NCBI GenBank assembly: GCA_045402695.1
Contig: JAWPNA010000094.1
Coordinates: 1 to 43,242, forward strand
Direction: 5' to 3'
Length of the DNA: 43,242 nucleotides
Source of the DNA: JAWPNA01 sp045402695
GTDB lineage: Bacteria > Acidobacteriota > Polarisedimenticolia > JACPZX01 > DASXTC01
Shown here: piece after piece, positions 25,127-32,583 of the stretch
Position numbering within the stretch: position 1 is the first letter of the stretch
Layout: each line of letters opens with the position of its first letter
The notes under the pieces: model-generated
The model's input: only the letters and a program-made list of their open reading frames with translations
Databases searched by the model: none
Told to the model about the DNA's origin: nothing
Made by a program: the position numbers and the translations under genes

Positions 25127-27090
25127 CGGCAGGGACCTACTACCTCACGACCCCCATCTACTACGTCAACGACGTCCCCCACATCGGCCACACCTATACG
25201 ACCGTGGCGGCCGATGTGGTGGCGCGATACAGACGCATGCTCGGGCAGGAAGTCCGCTTCCTCACGGGCACCGACGAGCATGGCCAGAAGATCGAGCGCG
25301 CCGCGATGAAGCGCGGCATCACGCCCAGGCAGCTCGCGGATCAGGTCGTGGCCAGGTATCACGACCTGTGGAATACGATGCGGATCACTCACGACGATTT
25401 CGTCCGCACCACCGAGGAGCGCCACCGGCGCGGCGTGGTCAGGATCTTCCAGAGAATCCTGGAGAGGGGCGACATCTACCTCGACGCGTACGAGGGAATG
25501 TACTGCACGGGTTGCGAAGCGTTCTTCCCGGAGTCGCAGATCACGGCAGGCGTCTGCCCCGACCAGGGGCATCCTGTGGAGAAGGTGCGCGAGGAGTCGT
25601 ACTTCTTCCGTCTCTCGAAGTACCAGAAGCCCCTGCTGGAGTTCTATCAATCGCACCCCGGGTTCGTGCGCCCCGAGTTCCGCTTCAACGAGGTCCGCAG
25701 GTTCGTGGAGATGGGCCTGAAGGACCTTTCCATCTCCCGCACATCCTTCACATGGGGCATCCCTTACCCGGGAAACGAACGGCACATCTTCTACGTCTGG
25801 TTCGACGCGCTGTGCAACTACGTCACGGCCCTCGGTTACGCCGAGGACTCGGAGCTGTATCGCCGGTTCTGGCCCGCGGACCTGCACCTCGTGGGCAAGG
25901 ACATCATCCGGTTCCACGCCGTGTACTGGCCCGCGTTCCTGATGGCGGCCGAGCTTCCGTTGCCGCGTCTTGTGTACGGTCACGGCTGGTGGCTGCGCTC
26001 CAACGCCAAGATGTCCAAGACCTCCGGCAACATCGTGGACCCGCTGCCCCTGCTCGCCGACTTCGGGCCGGACGCCCTGCGCTACTTTCTGATGAGGGAG
26101 ATGGCCTTCGGACAGGACGCCCAGTTCTCGGAGGAGGCGTTGGTGGATCGGATCAACAACGACCTCGCCAACGATCTGGGCAACCTGCTGAGCCGTCTCC
26201 TGAAGATGATCGCGGACTTCTGCGGCGGGCGAATCGCGGGTCCGTCCGCCGGCCCCGCGGGGGGCGGCGACGCGCGCGATCCCAGGGAAGGCGGCCTCGC
26301 CGCAACGGCCGGCCGTGCGGTGAAGGATTATTGCGCCGCTTTCGAGGAGTTCCGCTTTCACGATGGACTTGCGGCGATCTGGAACCTCGTGGGAGAGACG
26401 AACCGCTACATCGTGAAATGGGAGCCGTGGACCCTCGCGAAGGATGCCTCCCAACGGGCGAGGCTCGAGACGGTGCTGTACGAGGCGGCGGAAGCTCTCA
26501 GGATCGTGGCCCTCGCGGTCTCGCCGGTGATGCCCGGCGCGGCCCAGGAGATCTGGAGCCGGCTCGGGGCCGCGGGAGACGTCAGCGCGCAAGGGGAAAG
26601 CGCCCTCGCCTGGGGGGGGATCGCTCCCGGACAGACGATCAGGAGCGGCTCCGCCCTGTTTCCCCGCATTGACAAGGCGGCCTACTTCGCAACGACACCC
26701 TCAATCACGCAGAAGGAGACGACCATGGATCAGCCTCAGCCCACACCCCCGGCTGCCCCGGCATCCGACACCATCACCATCGACGATTTCATGAAGGTCA
26801 AACTGCGAGCCGGCAAGATACTTCAAGCGGAGAAGGTGGCGGGCGCCGACAGGCTGCTGAAGCTGCTCGTGGACATCGGGACGGAACAGCGCACCGTGCT
26901 GGCCGGCATCGCCCTCCAGTACGCTCCTGAGGCGCTCGTCGGCAAGTCGGTGGTCGTGGTGGCCAATCTCGTCCCGCGCAAGATGCGGGGCGTGGAATCC
27001 CAGGGGATGATCCTCGCGGCGGATGACAACGGCAGGCCCATCATCGCCACCTTCGAGTCGGAGATCTCTTCCGGCGCCGTGGTCCGGTAG
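25123..27090 (+). CDS. metG: Methionyl-tRNA synthetase with tRNA-binding domain
   Basis: This 655-residue class I synthetase has the HIGH motif at residues 20-23 and KMSKT at 296-300. A zinc-knuckle region reads YCTGCEAFFPES then VCPDQGHP, with three Cys and one His as candidate ligands. The anticodon domain follows (about 340-520). A C-terminal EMAP-II/Trbp111-like domain (about 555-655; DFMKVKLRAGKILQAEKV, VVVANLVPRKMRG) raises tRNA affinity and mediates dimerisation. The start ATG at 25123 overlaps the larC stop. A longer in-frame stretch upstream is larC shadow. It is followed 14 bases later by tatD, the same order (metG-tatD) as in many bacteria. Confidence 0.97.
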   Translation: MTAGTYYLTTPIYYVNDVPHIGHTYTTVAADVVARYRRMLGQEVRFLTGTDEHGQKIERAAMKRGITPRQLADQVVARYHDLWNTMRITHDDFVRTTEERHRRGVVRIFQRILERGDIYLDAYEGMYCTGCEAFFPESQITAGVCPDQGHPVEKVREESYFFRLSKYQKPLLEFYQSHPGFVRPEFRFNEVRRFVEMGLKDLSISRTSFTWGIPYPGNERHIFYVWFDALCNYVTALGYAEDSELYRRFWPADLHLVGKDIIRFHAVYWPAFLMAAELPLPRLVYGHGWWLRSNAKMSKTSGNIVDPLPLLADFGPDALRYFLMREMAFGQDAQFSEEALVDRINNDLANDLGNLLSRLLKMIADFCGGRIAGPSAGPAGGGDARDPREGGLAATAGRAVKDYCAAFEEFRFHDGLAAIWNLVGETNRYIVKWEPWTLAKDASQRARLETVLYEAAEALRIVALAVSPVMPGAAQEIWSRLGAAGDVSAQGESALAWGGIAPGQTIRSGSALFPRIDKAAYFATTPSITQKETTMDQPQPTPPAAPASDTITIDDFMKVKLRAGKILQAEKVAGADRLLKLLVDIGTEQRTVLAGIALQYAPEALVGKSVVVVANLVPRKMRGVESQGMILAADDNGRPIIATFESEISSGAVVR

Positions 27091-27104
27091 CCCGGGGCGC
27101 GTTC

Positions 27105-27881
27105 GTGTTGGCCGACGCGCACGCCCATCTCTCGATGCCCGCCTTCGACGAGGATCTGTCCGGCGTCATCGCGCGCGCGCGGCAGGCCGGCGTGACCCGG
27201 ATCATGACCTGCGCCACCTCGATGGCGGACGCGGAGAAAAACGTGCAGGTGGCGCGGCAGCACGGGCTGAAGGCCGCCGCGGGCTTCCATCCGCACCAGG
27301 CGAAAGAGTGGACCGCCGACAGCGAGGCCGCGCTGAGGCGTCTCGTCGCCGCCTCGCCGGAGATTGCCGCCATCGGCGAGATAGGCCTCGATTTCCACTA
27401 CAGCTTCTCCCCGCCCGGCTCGCAGTCCGATGTCCTGCGAGCGCAGATAGGGCTGGCGCGAGATCTCCGGCTTCCCGTGGTGGTCCACTGCCGTAACGCG
27501 AAACACGAGCTCGGGCGAATCCTCGTGGAGGAGAAGGCGTTCGAGGCGGGCGGCATCCTCCACTGCTTCTCTGAGGACGCCGACTTCGCGCGCTTCTGTC
27601 TCGATGAAGGGTTCCACATCTCCTTCTCCGGCATCATCACCTTCAAGAACGCCGCTCCCATCCGCGAGGCGGCCCGGATCGTTCCTCTCGATCGGCTCCT
27701 CGTGGAGACCGACGCCCCGTACCTCGCCCCGTTGCCGCTCCGTGGACGCCGCAACGAGCCCGCCTTCATTGTCGAGACGGTCCGCACCGTGGCGGCGATC
27801 AAGCAGGTCGCCCTCGAGGAGATCGCCGCAGCCACCTCGGCAAATTTCGAGCGACTGTTCGCGGACCGATCCACCGTGTGA
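27105..27881 (+). CDS. tatD: TatD-family metal-dependent hydrolase
   Basis: This 258-residue protein starts at GTG 27105. The amidohydrolase-type metal ligands are all visible: DAHAHLSMP at the N-terminus, AIGEIGLDFHY, VVVHCRNAKHE, GGILHCFSED and VETDAPYLAP. TatD proteins are 3'-5' exonucleases or DNases for DNA repair and RNA decay, and are not part of Tat export despite the name. Its stop overlaps the start of the transporter gene. Clustering with metG upstream and fpg two genes on fits a general housekeeping operon. Confidence 0.93.
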   Translation: MLADAHAHLSMPAFDEDLSGVIARARQAGVTRIMTCATSMADAEKNVQVARQHGLKAAAGFHPHQAKEWTADSEAALRRLVAASPEIAAIGEIGLDFHYSFSPPGSQSDVLRAQIGLARDLRLPVVVHCRNAKHELGRILVEEKAFEAGGILHCFSEDADFARFCLDEGFHISFSGIITFKNAAPIREAARIVPLDRLLVETDAPYLAPLPLRGRRNEPAFIVETVRTVAAIKQVALEEIAAATSANFERLFADRSTV

Positions 27882-29116
27882 CGAGGATGACGGCCGCCAT
27901 CATTTTCGCCCTGAGCTACATGCTGATCGGCCTGCAGAGAGTGCCGCGGCTCCATCTGGGCCGTCCGGCCGGCGCGCTGCTGGGGGCCGTGGCGATGGTC
28001 GCATGCGGCGTGCTCGACTTCGAGGCGGCCAAGAGCGCCATCGACCTCGACACGATCTTCTTCCTTCTGGGGATGATGATCGTGCTCGGCTACCTGGAGC
28101 TGTCGGGTTTCTTCGAGGTGGTCGAACGGGGAGTGCTCGGCCTGGCCCGCAGCGCAAGGGGGCTGCTCTGGGTCGTGGTCCTATCCTCGGGGGTCTTGTC
28201 CGCCCTCTTCATGAACGACACGATCTGCCTGATGCTGACCCCCGTCATCGTGCGTGTCACACGACGCCTCGAGCTGCCGGTGACGCCCTACTTGATCGCT
28301 CTGGCCACCGCCGCCAACATCGGATCATCGGCCTCGATCATCGGCAATCCCCAGAATGCGCTGATTGCGGTGAGGTCTGGACTATCGCTCATCCCGTTCG
28401 TCCAGGGACTCTGGCTCGTGGCGCTTCTGGGGCTCGTCCTCGACGGCCTCCTGCTGAGCTTGCTCTATCGCCGTGAGATCACCGACGCGATGATGACGGT
28501 ACCGCCTCCCCGGCATCCCCCGACGATCCAGCGCTGGATGATGGCCGCCGGCATCGTTTCGGGAAGCGGCATGGTGATCGCTCTGGCGTTCGGCGCACAG
28601 CCGGCCGCGGCCGCCATGACGGCGGGCGCCGCGGTGATCCTGGCGGGTGCGACCCGGCCCAGGCGGGCGCTGCAGCAGGTGGACTGGAGCCTGCTCCTGT
28701 TCTTCGGCGGTCTCTTCGTCGTCATGCGCGGCGTGGAACAAGCCGGTCTGGCCGGCACCGCGGTCGCCGGCATCGCGGGCCCGCTGGATGGGGGCGGCGC
28801 CTTGGCTCTCGCCCGGCTGGGAGCGGCGGTGACGACCCTGTCTCAGGTGGTGAGCAACGTGCCCGCCGTGATGCTGTTCGTTCCCTCGATGCAGGCGCTG
28901 CCCGGGCAGATTTCCTCCACGCTATGGCTTGGACTGGCGGCGTTCTCGACCCTCGCGGGCAACCTGACGATCATCGGCTCGGTGGCCAACGTGATCGTTT
29001 TCGAGTCGGCCCGCCGCGAAGGGGTGGAGGTCGGATTCCGGGAGTACTTCCGCGCCGGCGCTCCGCTCACGCTGGGGACGCTGGTCATCGCCTGGGCCGT
29101 CCTGTCTTTCCGGTGA
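27878..29116 (+). CDS. IT-superfamily transporter (ArsB/SLC13-like permease)
   Basis: This 412-residue membrane protein has about 11 helices in two repeats, the plan of the ion-transporter superfamily. Re-entrant hairpin motifs appear as NIGSSASIIGNPQN in the first half and NLTIIGSVANVIV in the second. Other helices carry FMNDTICLMLTP and QVVSNVPAVMLFVP. Relatives move arsenite, citrate or dicarboxylates, or sodium/protons; the substrate cannot be told here. The GTG at 27878 overlaps the tatD stop, with an ATG at 27887 as alternative. No arsenic genes are adjacent, so an arsenite role is not supported by context. Confidence 0.87.
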   Translation: MTRMTAAIIFALSYMLIGLQRVPRLHLGRPAGALLGAVAMVACGVLDFEAAKSAIDLDTIFFLLGMMIVLGYLELSGFFEVVERGVLGLARSARGLLWVVVLSSGVLSALFMNDTICLMLTPVIVRVTRRLELPVTPYLIALATAANIGSSASIIGNPQNALIAVRSGLSLIPFVQGLWLVALLGLVLDGLLLSLLYRREITDAMMTVPPPRHPPTIQRWMMAAGIVSGSGMVIALAFGAQPAAAAMTAGAAVILAGATRPRRALQQVDWSLLLFFGGLFVVMRGVEQAGLAGTAVAGIAGPLDGGGALALARLGAAVTTLSQVVSNVPAVMLFVPSMQALPGQISSTLWLGLAAFSTLAGNLTIIGSVANVIVFESARREGVEVGFREYFRAGAPLTLGTLVIAWAVLSFR

Positions 29117-29128
29117 AGGGGACACCGC

Positions 29129-30046
29129 GTGCCCGAGCTGCCCGACATCGTGGTGTACATCGAGGCGTTGGGCTCCCGCATCACGGGCCGGCGGATGGAG
29201 AAGATCCGCCTTCAGAGCCCGTTTCTCCTGCGCACCGTGGAGCCACACTTGTTGGAGGCCGAAGGGCTGACCGTCACCGCGCTGCGGAGGCTGGGCAAGT
29301 GCATCGTGATGGAGATGGAAGGCGGGCTGTTCCTCGTGCTGCACTTGATGATCGCGGGGCGGCTTCGCTGGAAGCCCGCCGGCGCGAAGATCCCGGGAAA
29401 GATCGGTCTCGCGGCCTTTGATTTCGCGACAGGGACACTGCTGGTCACGGAAGCAAGCCCCAAGAAACGGGCCTCCCTGCGTCTGGTGCGGGGCGAGCAG
29501 TCTCTGGTCGCGCTTCATCGCGGCGGTCTGGAGGTGCTCGAAGCGGACATGGGAGCCTTCCGCGAAGCCCTCACAAGGGAGAGTCACACTCTGAAGAGGG
29601 CCCTGACCGATCCCCGGCTTTTCAGCGGGATCGGAAATGCCTACTCCGACGAGATTCTCCATCGAGCGCGTCTCTCGCCCCAGCAACTCACGCGCCACCT
29701 CGCCGAGGACGAGATCGAGCGGCTCGAAAGGGCTGCGAGGGAGACGCTGCTGGAGTGGACGGACCGGCTCCGGCGCGAAGCCGGCGGCCGCTTTCCCGAG
29801 AAGGTGACCGCGTTCCGCCAGGGGATGGCGGTGCATGGCCGGGGCGGGCAGCCCTGCCCGGAGTGCGGCAGCAGAGTCCAACGGATTGTGTACGCAGAGA
29901 ACGAATGCAACTACTGCGCGCGCTGCCAGACTTCAGGCAGGCTGCTGGCCGACCGGGCTCTCTCGCGCCTGCTCAAGGACGACTGGCCCCGCACGATCGA
30001 GGAGCTCGAGGCCGGCGAGTCCTCCCGCAAGCGATTCCGGAAATGA
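29129..30046 (+). CDS. Fpg/Nei-family DNA glycosylase
   Basis: This 305-residue protein starts at GTG 29129, 8 bases after AAGGGG. It begins MPELPDI: the Pro2 nucleophile and Glu3 of bifunctional Fpg/Nei glycosylases are kept, while Asp replaces the usual Glu at residue 6. The beta-sandwich is followed by the helix-two-turn-helix domain (LFSGIGNAYSDEILHRA) and a C-terminal zinc finger (CPECGSRVQR, CNYCARCQTSGR). It removes oxidised bases such as 8-oxoguanine or formamidopyrimidines and nicks the strand. I cannot separate Fpg from Nei activity by eye. It is the last gene of the larC operon, with a hairpin just after the stop. Confidence 0.92.
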   Translation: MPELPDIVVYIEALGSRITGRRMEKIRLQSPFLLRTVEPHLLEAEGLTVTALRRLGKCIVMEMEGGLFLVLHLMIAGRLRWKPAGAKIPGKIGLAAFDFATGTLLVTEASPKKRASLRLVRGEQSLVALHRGGLEVLEADMGAFREALTRESHTLKRALTDPRLFSGIGNAYSDEILHRARLSPQQLTRHLAEDEIERLERAARETLLEWTDRLRREAGGRFPEKVTAFRQGMAVHGRGGQPCPECGSRVQRIVYAENECNYCARCQTSGRLLADRALSRLLKDDWPRTIEELEAGESSRKRFRK

Positions 30047-30048
30047 AA

Positions 30049-30072
30049 GAGGGGATCCTCGCGGACCCCCTC
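30049..30072 (+). terminator. Hairpin directly after the glycosylase gene
   Basis: GAGGGGATCC pairs with GGACCCCCTC around a TCGC loop with one internal mismatch, starting 3 bases after the stop. It fits the end of the larC-fpg operon, but no T tract follows, so it may instead protect the 3' end or act with Rho. Confidence 0.4.
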
Positions 30073-30220
30073 GATATCCCGGAGCTACCTTCGTCTGCGG
30101 TGGAATGTTTGTTGTGAGGATCGCGCCATCAGCATCAACGCCGCCGATCCTGCGCCACGGACCCTCAACTGCGGGTTGAGGGCTGGGGTTGGGCAGCAGC
30201 CCCGGATCCCGAAAAAACCG

Positions 30221-30352
30221 AGGCGTGATGGCGGTGCCAGGAACTTCGACTCCGCCCACCTCCTGCGTCCTTCCCCGGCTGCCCCGCTGCCGCTGGAGAA
30301 GAACGCTTGGTGATGGTCGCCGCCGAGGAGCACGGCACTGGCCATCACGCCT
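30221..30352. repeat. Inverted repeat pair with 95-base interior
   Basis: AGGCGTGATGGCGGTGCC (30221-30238) faces GGCACTGGCCATCACGCCT (30334-30352). The first 12 bases are an exact inverted match and the last five (GTGCC) match after a small gap. The interior is GC-rich and non-coding. The arms could be ends of a small element or the base of a long RNA stem. Confidence 0.5.
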
Positions 30353-30503
30353 AGCTCAAACTCGATGACACAGAGAGCAAGATCCAAGCCAAAGCCGAAG
30401 CGGCGGCGCCGCTTGAAAATACTTGTCCCTCAAGGCCTTTTCAGGCCACTCCCGCAGCGCCTCAGCGCCGTCCATAAAACCCAGAAGGTTCGTCCAGAAT
30501 TCA

Positions 30504-30532
30504 TTGACACTTGCCGTCGGGATATCTAGACT
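30504..30532 (+). promoter_or_regulatory. Sigma-70-type promoter placing the start codon at the transcript 5' end
   Basis: TTGACA (30504-30509), a 17 bp spacer and TAGACT (30527-30532) repeat exactly the hexamers and spacing of the sigma-factor promoter at 11984-12012. Transcription would start about 30539, only 3-5 bases before the ATG at 30543, and no Shine-Dalgarno is present. The mRNA is therefore probably leaderless. Confidence 0.6.
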
Positions 30533-30542
30533 CGGATCCATC

Positions 30543-31973
30543 ATGACAGCGCCCCCGAAGTCGATTCTCATCGTGGACGATGACAAGGATCTCAGATCGA
30601 TCCTGGCCGATATCCTCGGCCAGGAAGCGTACCGCATCCTGGTTGCCGACTCGGGCGAGCAGGCGATCGAGAGGCTGGCCAAGGAGCCGGTGAACCTTGT
30701 CCTCACCGATCTGAAGATGCCCGGCATGGGCGGCCACAAGCTCTTCGAGGATTGCTCCAGCCGCTGGCCACAGCTCCCGGTGGTGATCCTGACGGCCCAC
30801 GGGACGGTGGACGAGGCTCTCACGATGATCCGCCAGGGCGCATACGACTACATCGCCAAGCCTTACAACACCCAGGATTTGCTGATGCGCATCAGCCGCG
30901 CCCTGGAGCGCGAGCAGCTCATGGTCGAGAACCTTCAGCTCCGAGAGCAGCTCGTCCGCAAGGAGAAGGAGTACGTGTTCGGCAAGGAGCCGGCAATGAC
31001 GCTGGTCATGGATCGGGTCGACGCGGTGGCAGCCACCGACTTCCCGGTCGTCCTGATGGGAGAGAGCGGCACCGGCAAGGAAGTGCTCGCCCGCGTGATT
31101 CATCAGCGCAGCTTACGCGCCTCCGGATCGTTCGTGCCGGTCAATTGCGGCGCGATCCCGCGCGAGCTGTTCGAGAGCGAGCTGTTCGGTCACGTCAAGG
31201 GTGCCTTCACCGGCGCCACCTCCGACCGCAAGGGCCTTTTCGAGGAAGCTTCCTCGGGCACGCTCTTTCTTGACGAGATCAGCGAAATCGCCCAGGAACA
31301 TCAGGTCAAGCTGCTGAGGGTGCTCCAGGAAGGCGAGGTCAAGCGCGTGGGAGAGAATCTGCAGCGCAAGGTCGAGGTGAGGCTCATCGCGGCCACAAAC
31401 AGGGACCTGCCGCTCATGGTGAAGGAAGGCAGGTTCCGCGAAGACCTCTACTACCGCGTCTGTGTCATGCCGATCGTGGTGCCGCCGCTGCGGGAGCGGA
31501 AGGGAGACATCCTTCCGCTGGCTCTCTACTTTCTGGAGCGGGAGCGAGCGCAGACCGGCAAGAAGGTCACGGGGTTCTCGCGCGCCGCGCTGGACAAGCT
31601 GCTCGGCTATGCGTGGCCGGGCAACATCCGGGAGCTCGAGAACAAAGTGAAGCAGTCATTGATCCTCGCTCCGGGTGAGCTGATCGAACAAGGCGATCTG
31701 CTGCTGGAGGACGGCCCGCCGAGGGAGGCCCTGAGGGAGTCGGGCTCCACCGTGACCCATGTGTCCCCGGAGGACGGCGTCCGTCCCGATCCGCAGTCGC
31801 TGAACGAGGCTCGCAAGCGGTTCGAGCGCGACTACCTGATCGGAGTGCTCCGCAAGAACCGGGGAAACGCCACGCTCGCAGCGCGTGACGCCGGCAAGCA
31901 CCGCAGCGAGTTCTACTATCTGCTCAAGAAGCACGGCATCTCACCGTCCGAGTTCAGGGAAGAGCCGGCGTGA
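30543..31973 (+). CDS. Sigma-54-dependent response regulator (GlrR/NtrC-type)
   Basis: This 476-residue protein has a receiver (about residues 8-120; VDDDKDL, D56 in LVLTDLKMPG, KPY lysine), an AAA+ domain with GESGTGKE and the GAFTGA loop at 220-225, and a Fis-type HTH at the C-terminus (NATLAARDAGKHRSEFYYLL). It activates sigma-54 promoters after phosphorylation. The ATG at 30543 is chosen because it starts the receiver; earlier in-frame codons precede the predicted transcript start. Its stop abuts the stop of a convergent lipoprotein gene whose next gene is a kinase. The three resemble GlrR-QseG-GlrK, so the kinase to its right is the likely partner. Confidence 0.93.
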   Translation: MTAPPKSILIVDDDKDLRSILADILGQEAYRILVADSGEQAIERLAKEPVNLVLTDLKMPGMGGHKLFEDCSSRWPQLPVVILTAHGTVDEALTMIRQGAYDYIAKPYNTQDLLMRISRALEREQLMVENLQLREQLVRKEKEYVFGKEPAMTLVMDRVDAVAATDFPVVLMGESGTGKEVLARVIHQRSLRASGSFVPVNCGAIPRELFESELFGHVKGAFTGATSDRKGLFEEASSGTLFLDEISEIAQEHQVKLLRVLQEGEVKRVGENLQRKVEVRLIAATNRDLPLMVKEGRFREDLYYRVCVMPIVVPPLRERKGDILPLALYFLERERAQTGKKVTGFSRAALDKLLGYAWPGNIRELENKVKQSLILAPGELIEQGDLLLEDGPPREALRESGSTVTHVSPEDGVRPDPQSLNEARKRFERDYLIGVLRKNRGNATLAARDAGKHRSEFYYLLKKHGISPSEFREEPA

Positions 31974-32567
31974 TCATGGTTTCTTCTCGAGGAGAACTTC
32001 CTTGATGCGCTTCAACTCTTGTTCTTTCTCCTCGAGCCGCACCTGAAGCGCCTGCAATTGGGTTCTGGATGCCTCTATCTCGCCCCGCGCCTGGGCCAGT
32101 TCCTCGATCGCCTGTTTCAACTCGGCCAGGATCTGTCTGATGGTCCGGGCCTCGCGTGACCTCGGATGACCCGGCGAATCGCGCAGCAGGTCCTCGATCG
32201 ATTTGAGGGATTGGTCGGTATTTCGCGAGGGAGAATTCGGATCCAGGTAGGCAAGCGCGAGGCGGTATCGCGCGTCCGCCAGGGCCGACGGGTCGGCGCC
32301 GGACGACACGATTCTCTCGTAGGTCTCGACGGCCGTCTGATAGTCTCCGCCCCTCTCCGCGTCGTCAGCGGCGCGCATCTCCTGATCGAACCGGCCGGGC
32401 GGGGGCGGAACAGGCGCCGGAGGCGCGGTCTCCACGACTGGAGCCGGCGCGGGAGGCAGCGTGCCCGCGACTGGACGGGAGCCCGGGCGGTGGCAGGCCG
32501 GCCCCAGCGCCGCCAGAAGCAGCACGGCTGCTACGGAACTCAGCGTCAAACGACGGTCGATCGGCAT
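31974..32567 (-). CDS. Coiled-coil envelope lipoprotein, QseG-like
   Basis: This 197-residue protein starts at ATG 32567 with GGAG about 8 bases upstream. A hydrophobic segment ends GPAC (C25), a weak but likely lipobox; a Pro-rich linker follows (residues 30-60). Then come one to two TPR-like units (GGDYQTAVETYERIVS, ARYRLALAYLDPN) and a C-terminal coiled coil (about 140-195, RLEEKEQELKRIKEVLLEKK). It lies 16 bases after the kinase gene. QseG (YfhG), encoded between the QseE/GlrK kinase and QseF/GlrR, is also an outer-membrane lipoprotein, so an accessory sensor role is inferred from context and shape rather than from clear sequence identity. Confidence 0.65.
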   Translation of the reverse strand: MPIDRRLTLSSVAAVLLLAALGPACHRPGSRPVAGTLPPAPAPVVETAPPAPVPPPPGRFDQEMRAADDAERGGDYQTAVETYERIVSSGADPSALADARYRLALAYLDPNSPSRNTDQSLKSIEDLLRDSPGHPRSREARTIRQILAELKQAIEELAQARGEIEASRTQLQALQVRLEEKEQELKRIKEVLLEKKP

Positions 32568-32583
32568 TAAGGTCTCCTCGGCC

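Larger units (their letters stand above)
30047..30503. other. Non-coding, inverted-repeat-rich intergenic region
   Basis: About 0.46 kb between the glycosylase and the next promoter contains no credible gene. It is unusually rich in inverted repeats: the hairpin at 30049-30072; CCCTCAAC (30162-30169) with GTTGAGGG (30175-30182); a long pair at 30221-30238 and 30334-30352; and the near-perfect palindrome AAGCGGCG-G-CGCCGCTT (30398-30414). Minus-strand frames (for example 30085-30387) show no family motif. It could be a structured RNA gene, a cis-acting region for the downstream regulator, or the relic of a mobile element. Confidence 0.45.

Noticed and set aside
25105..26592. 495-residue minus-strand frame opposite metG
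   Set aside because: metG is unambiguous with HIGH and KMSKT motifs; this frame is a shadow.
27878..29116. Assignment of the transporter as an arsenite pump (ArsB)
   Set aside because: No arsR, arsC or arsA is nearby, and the motifs are shared across the whole superfamily.
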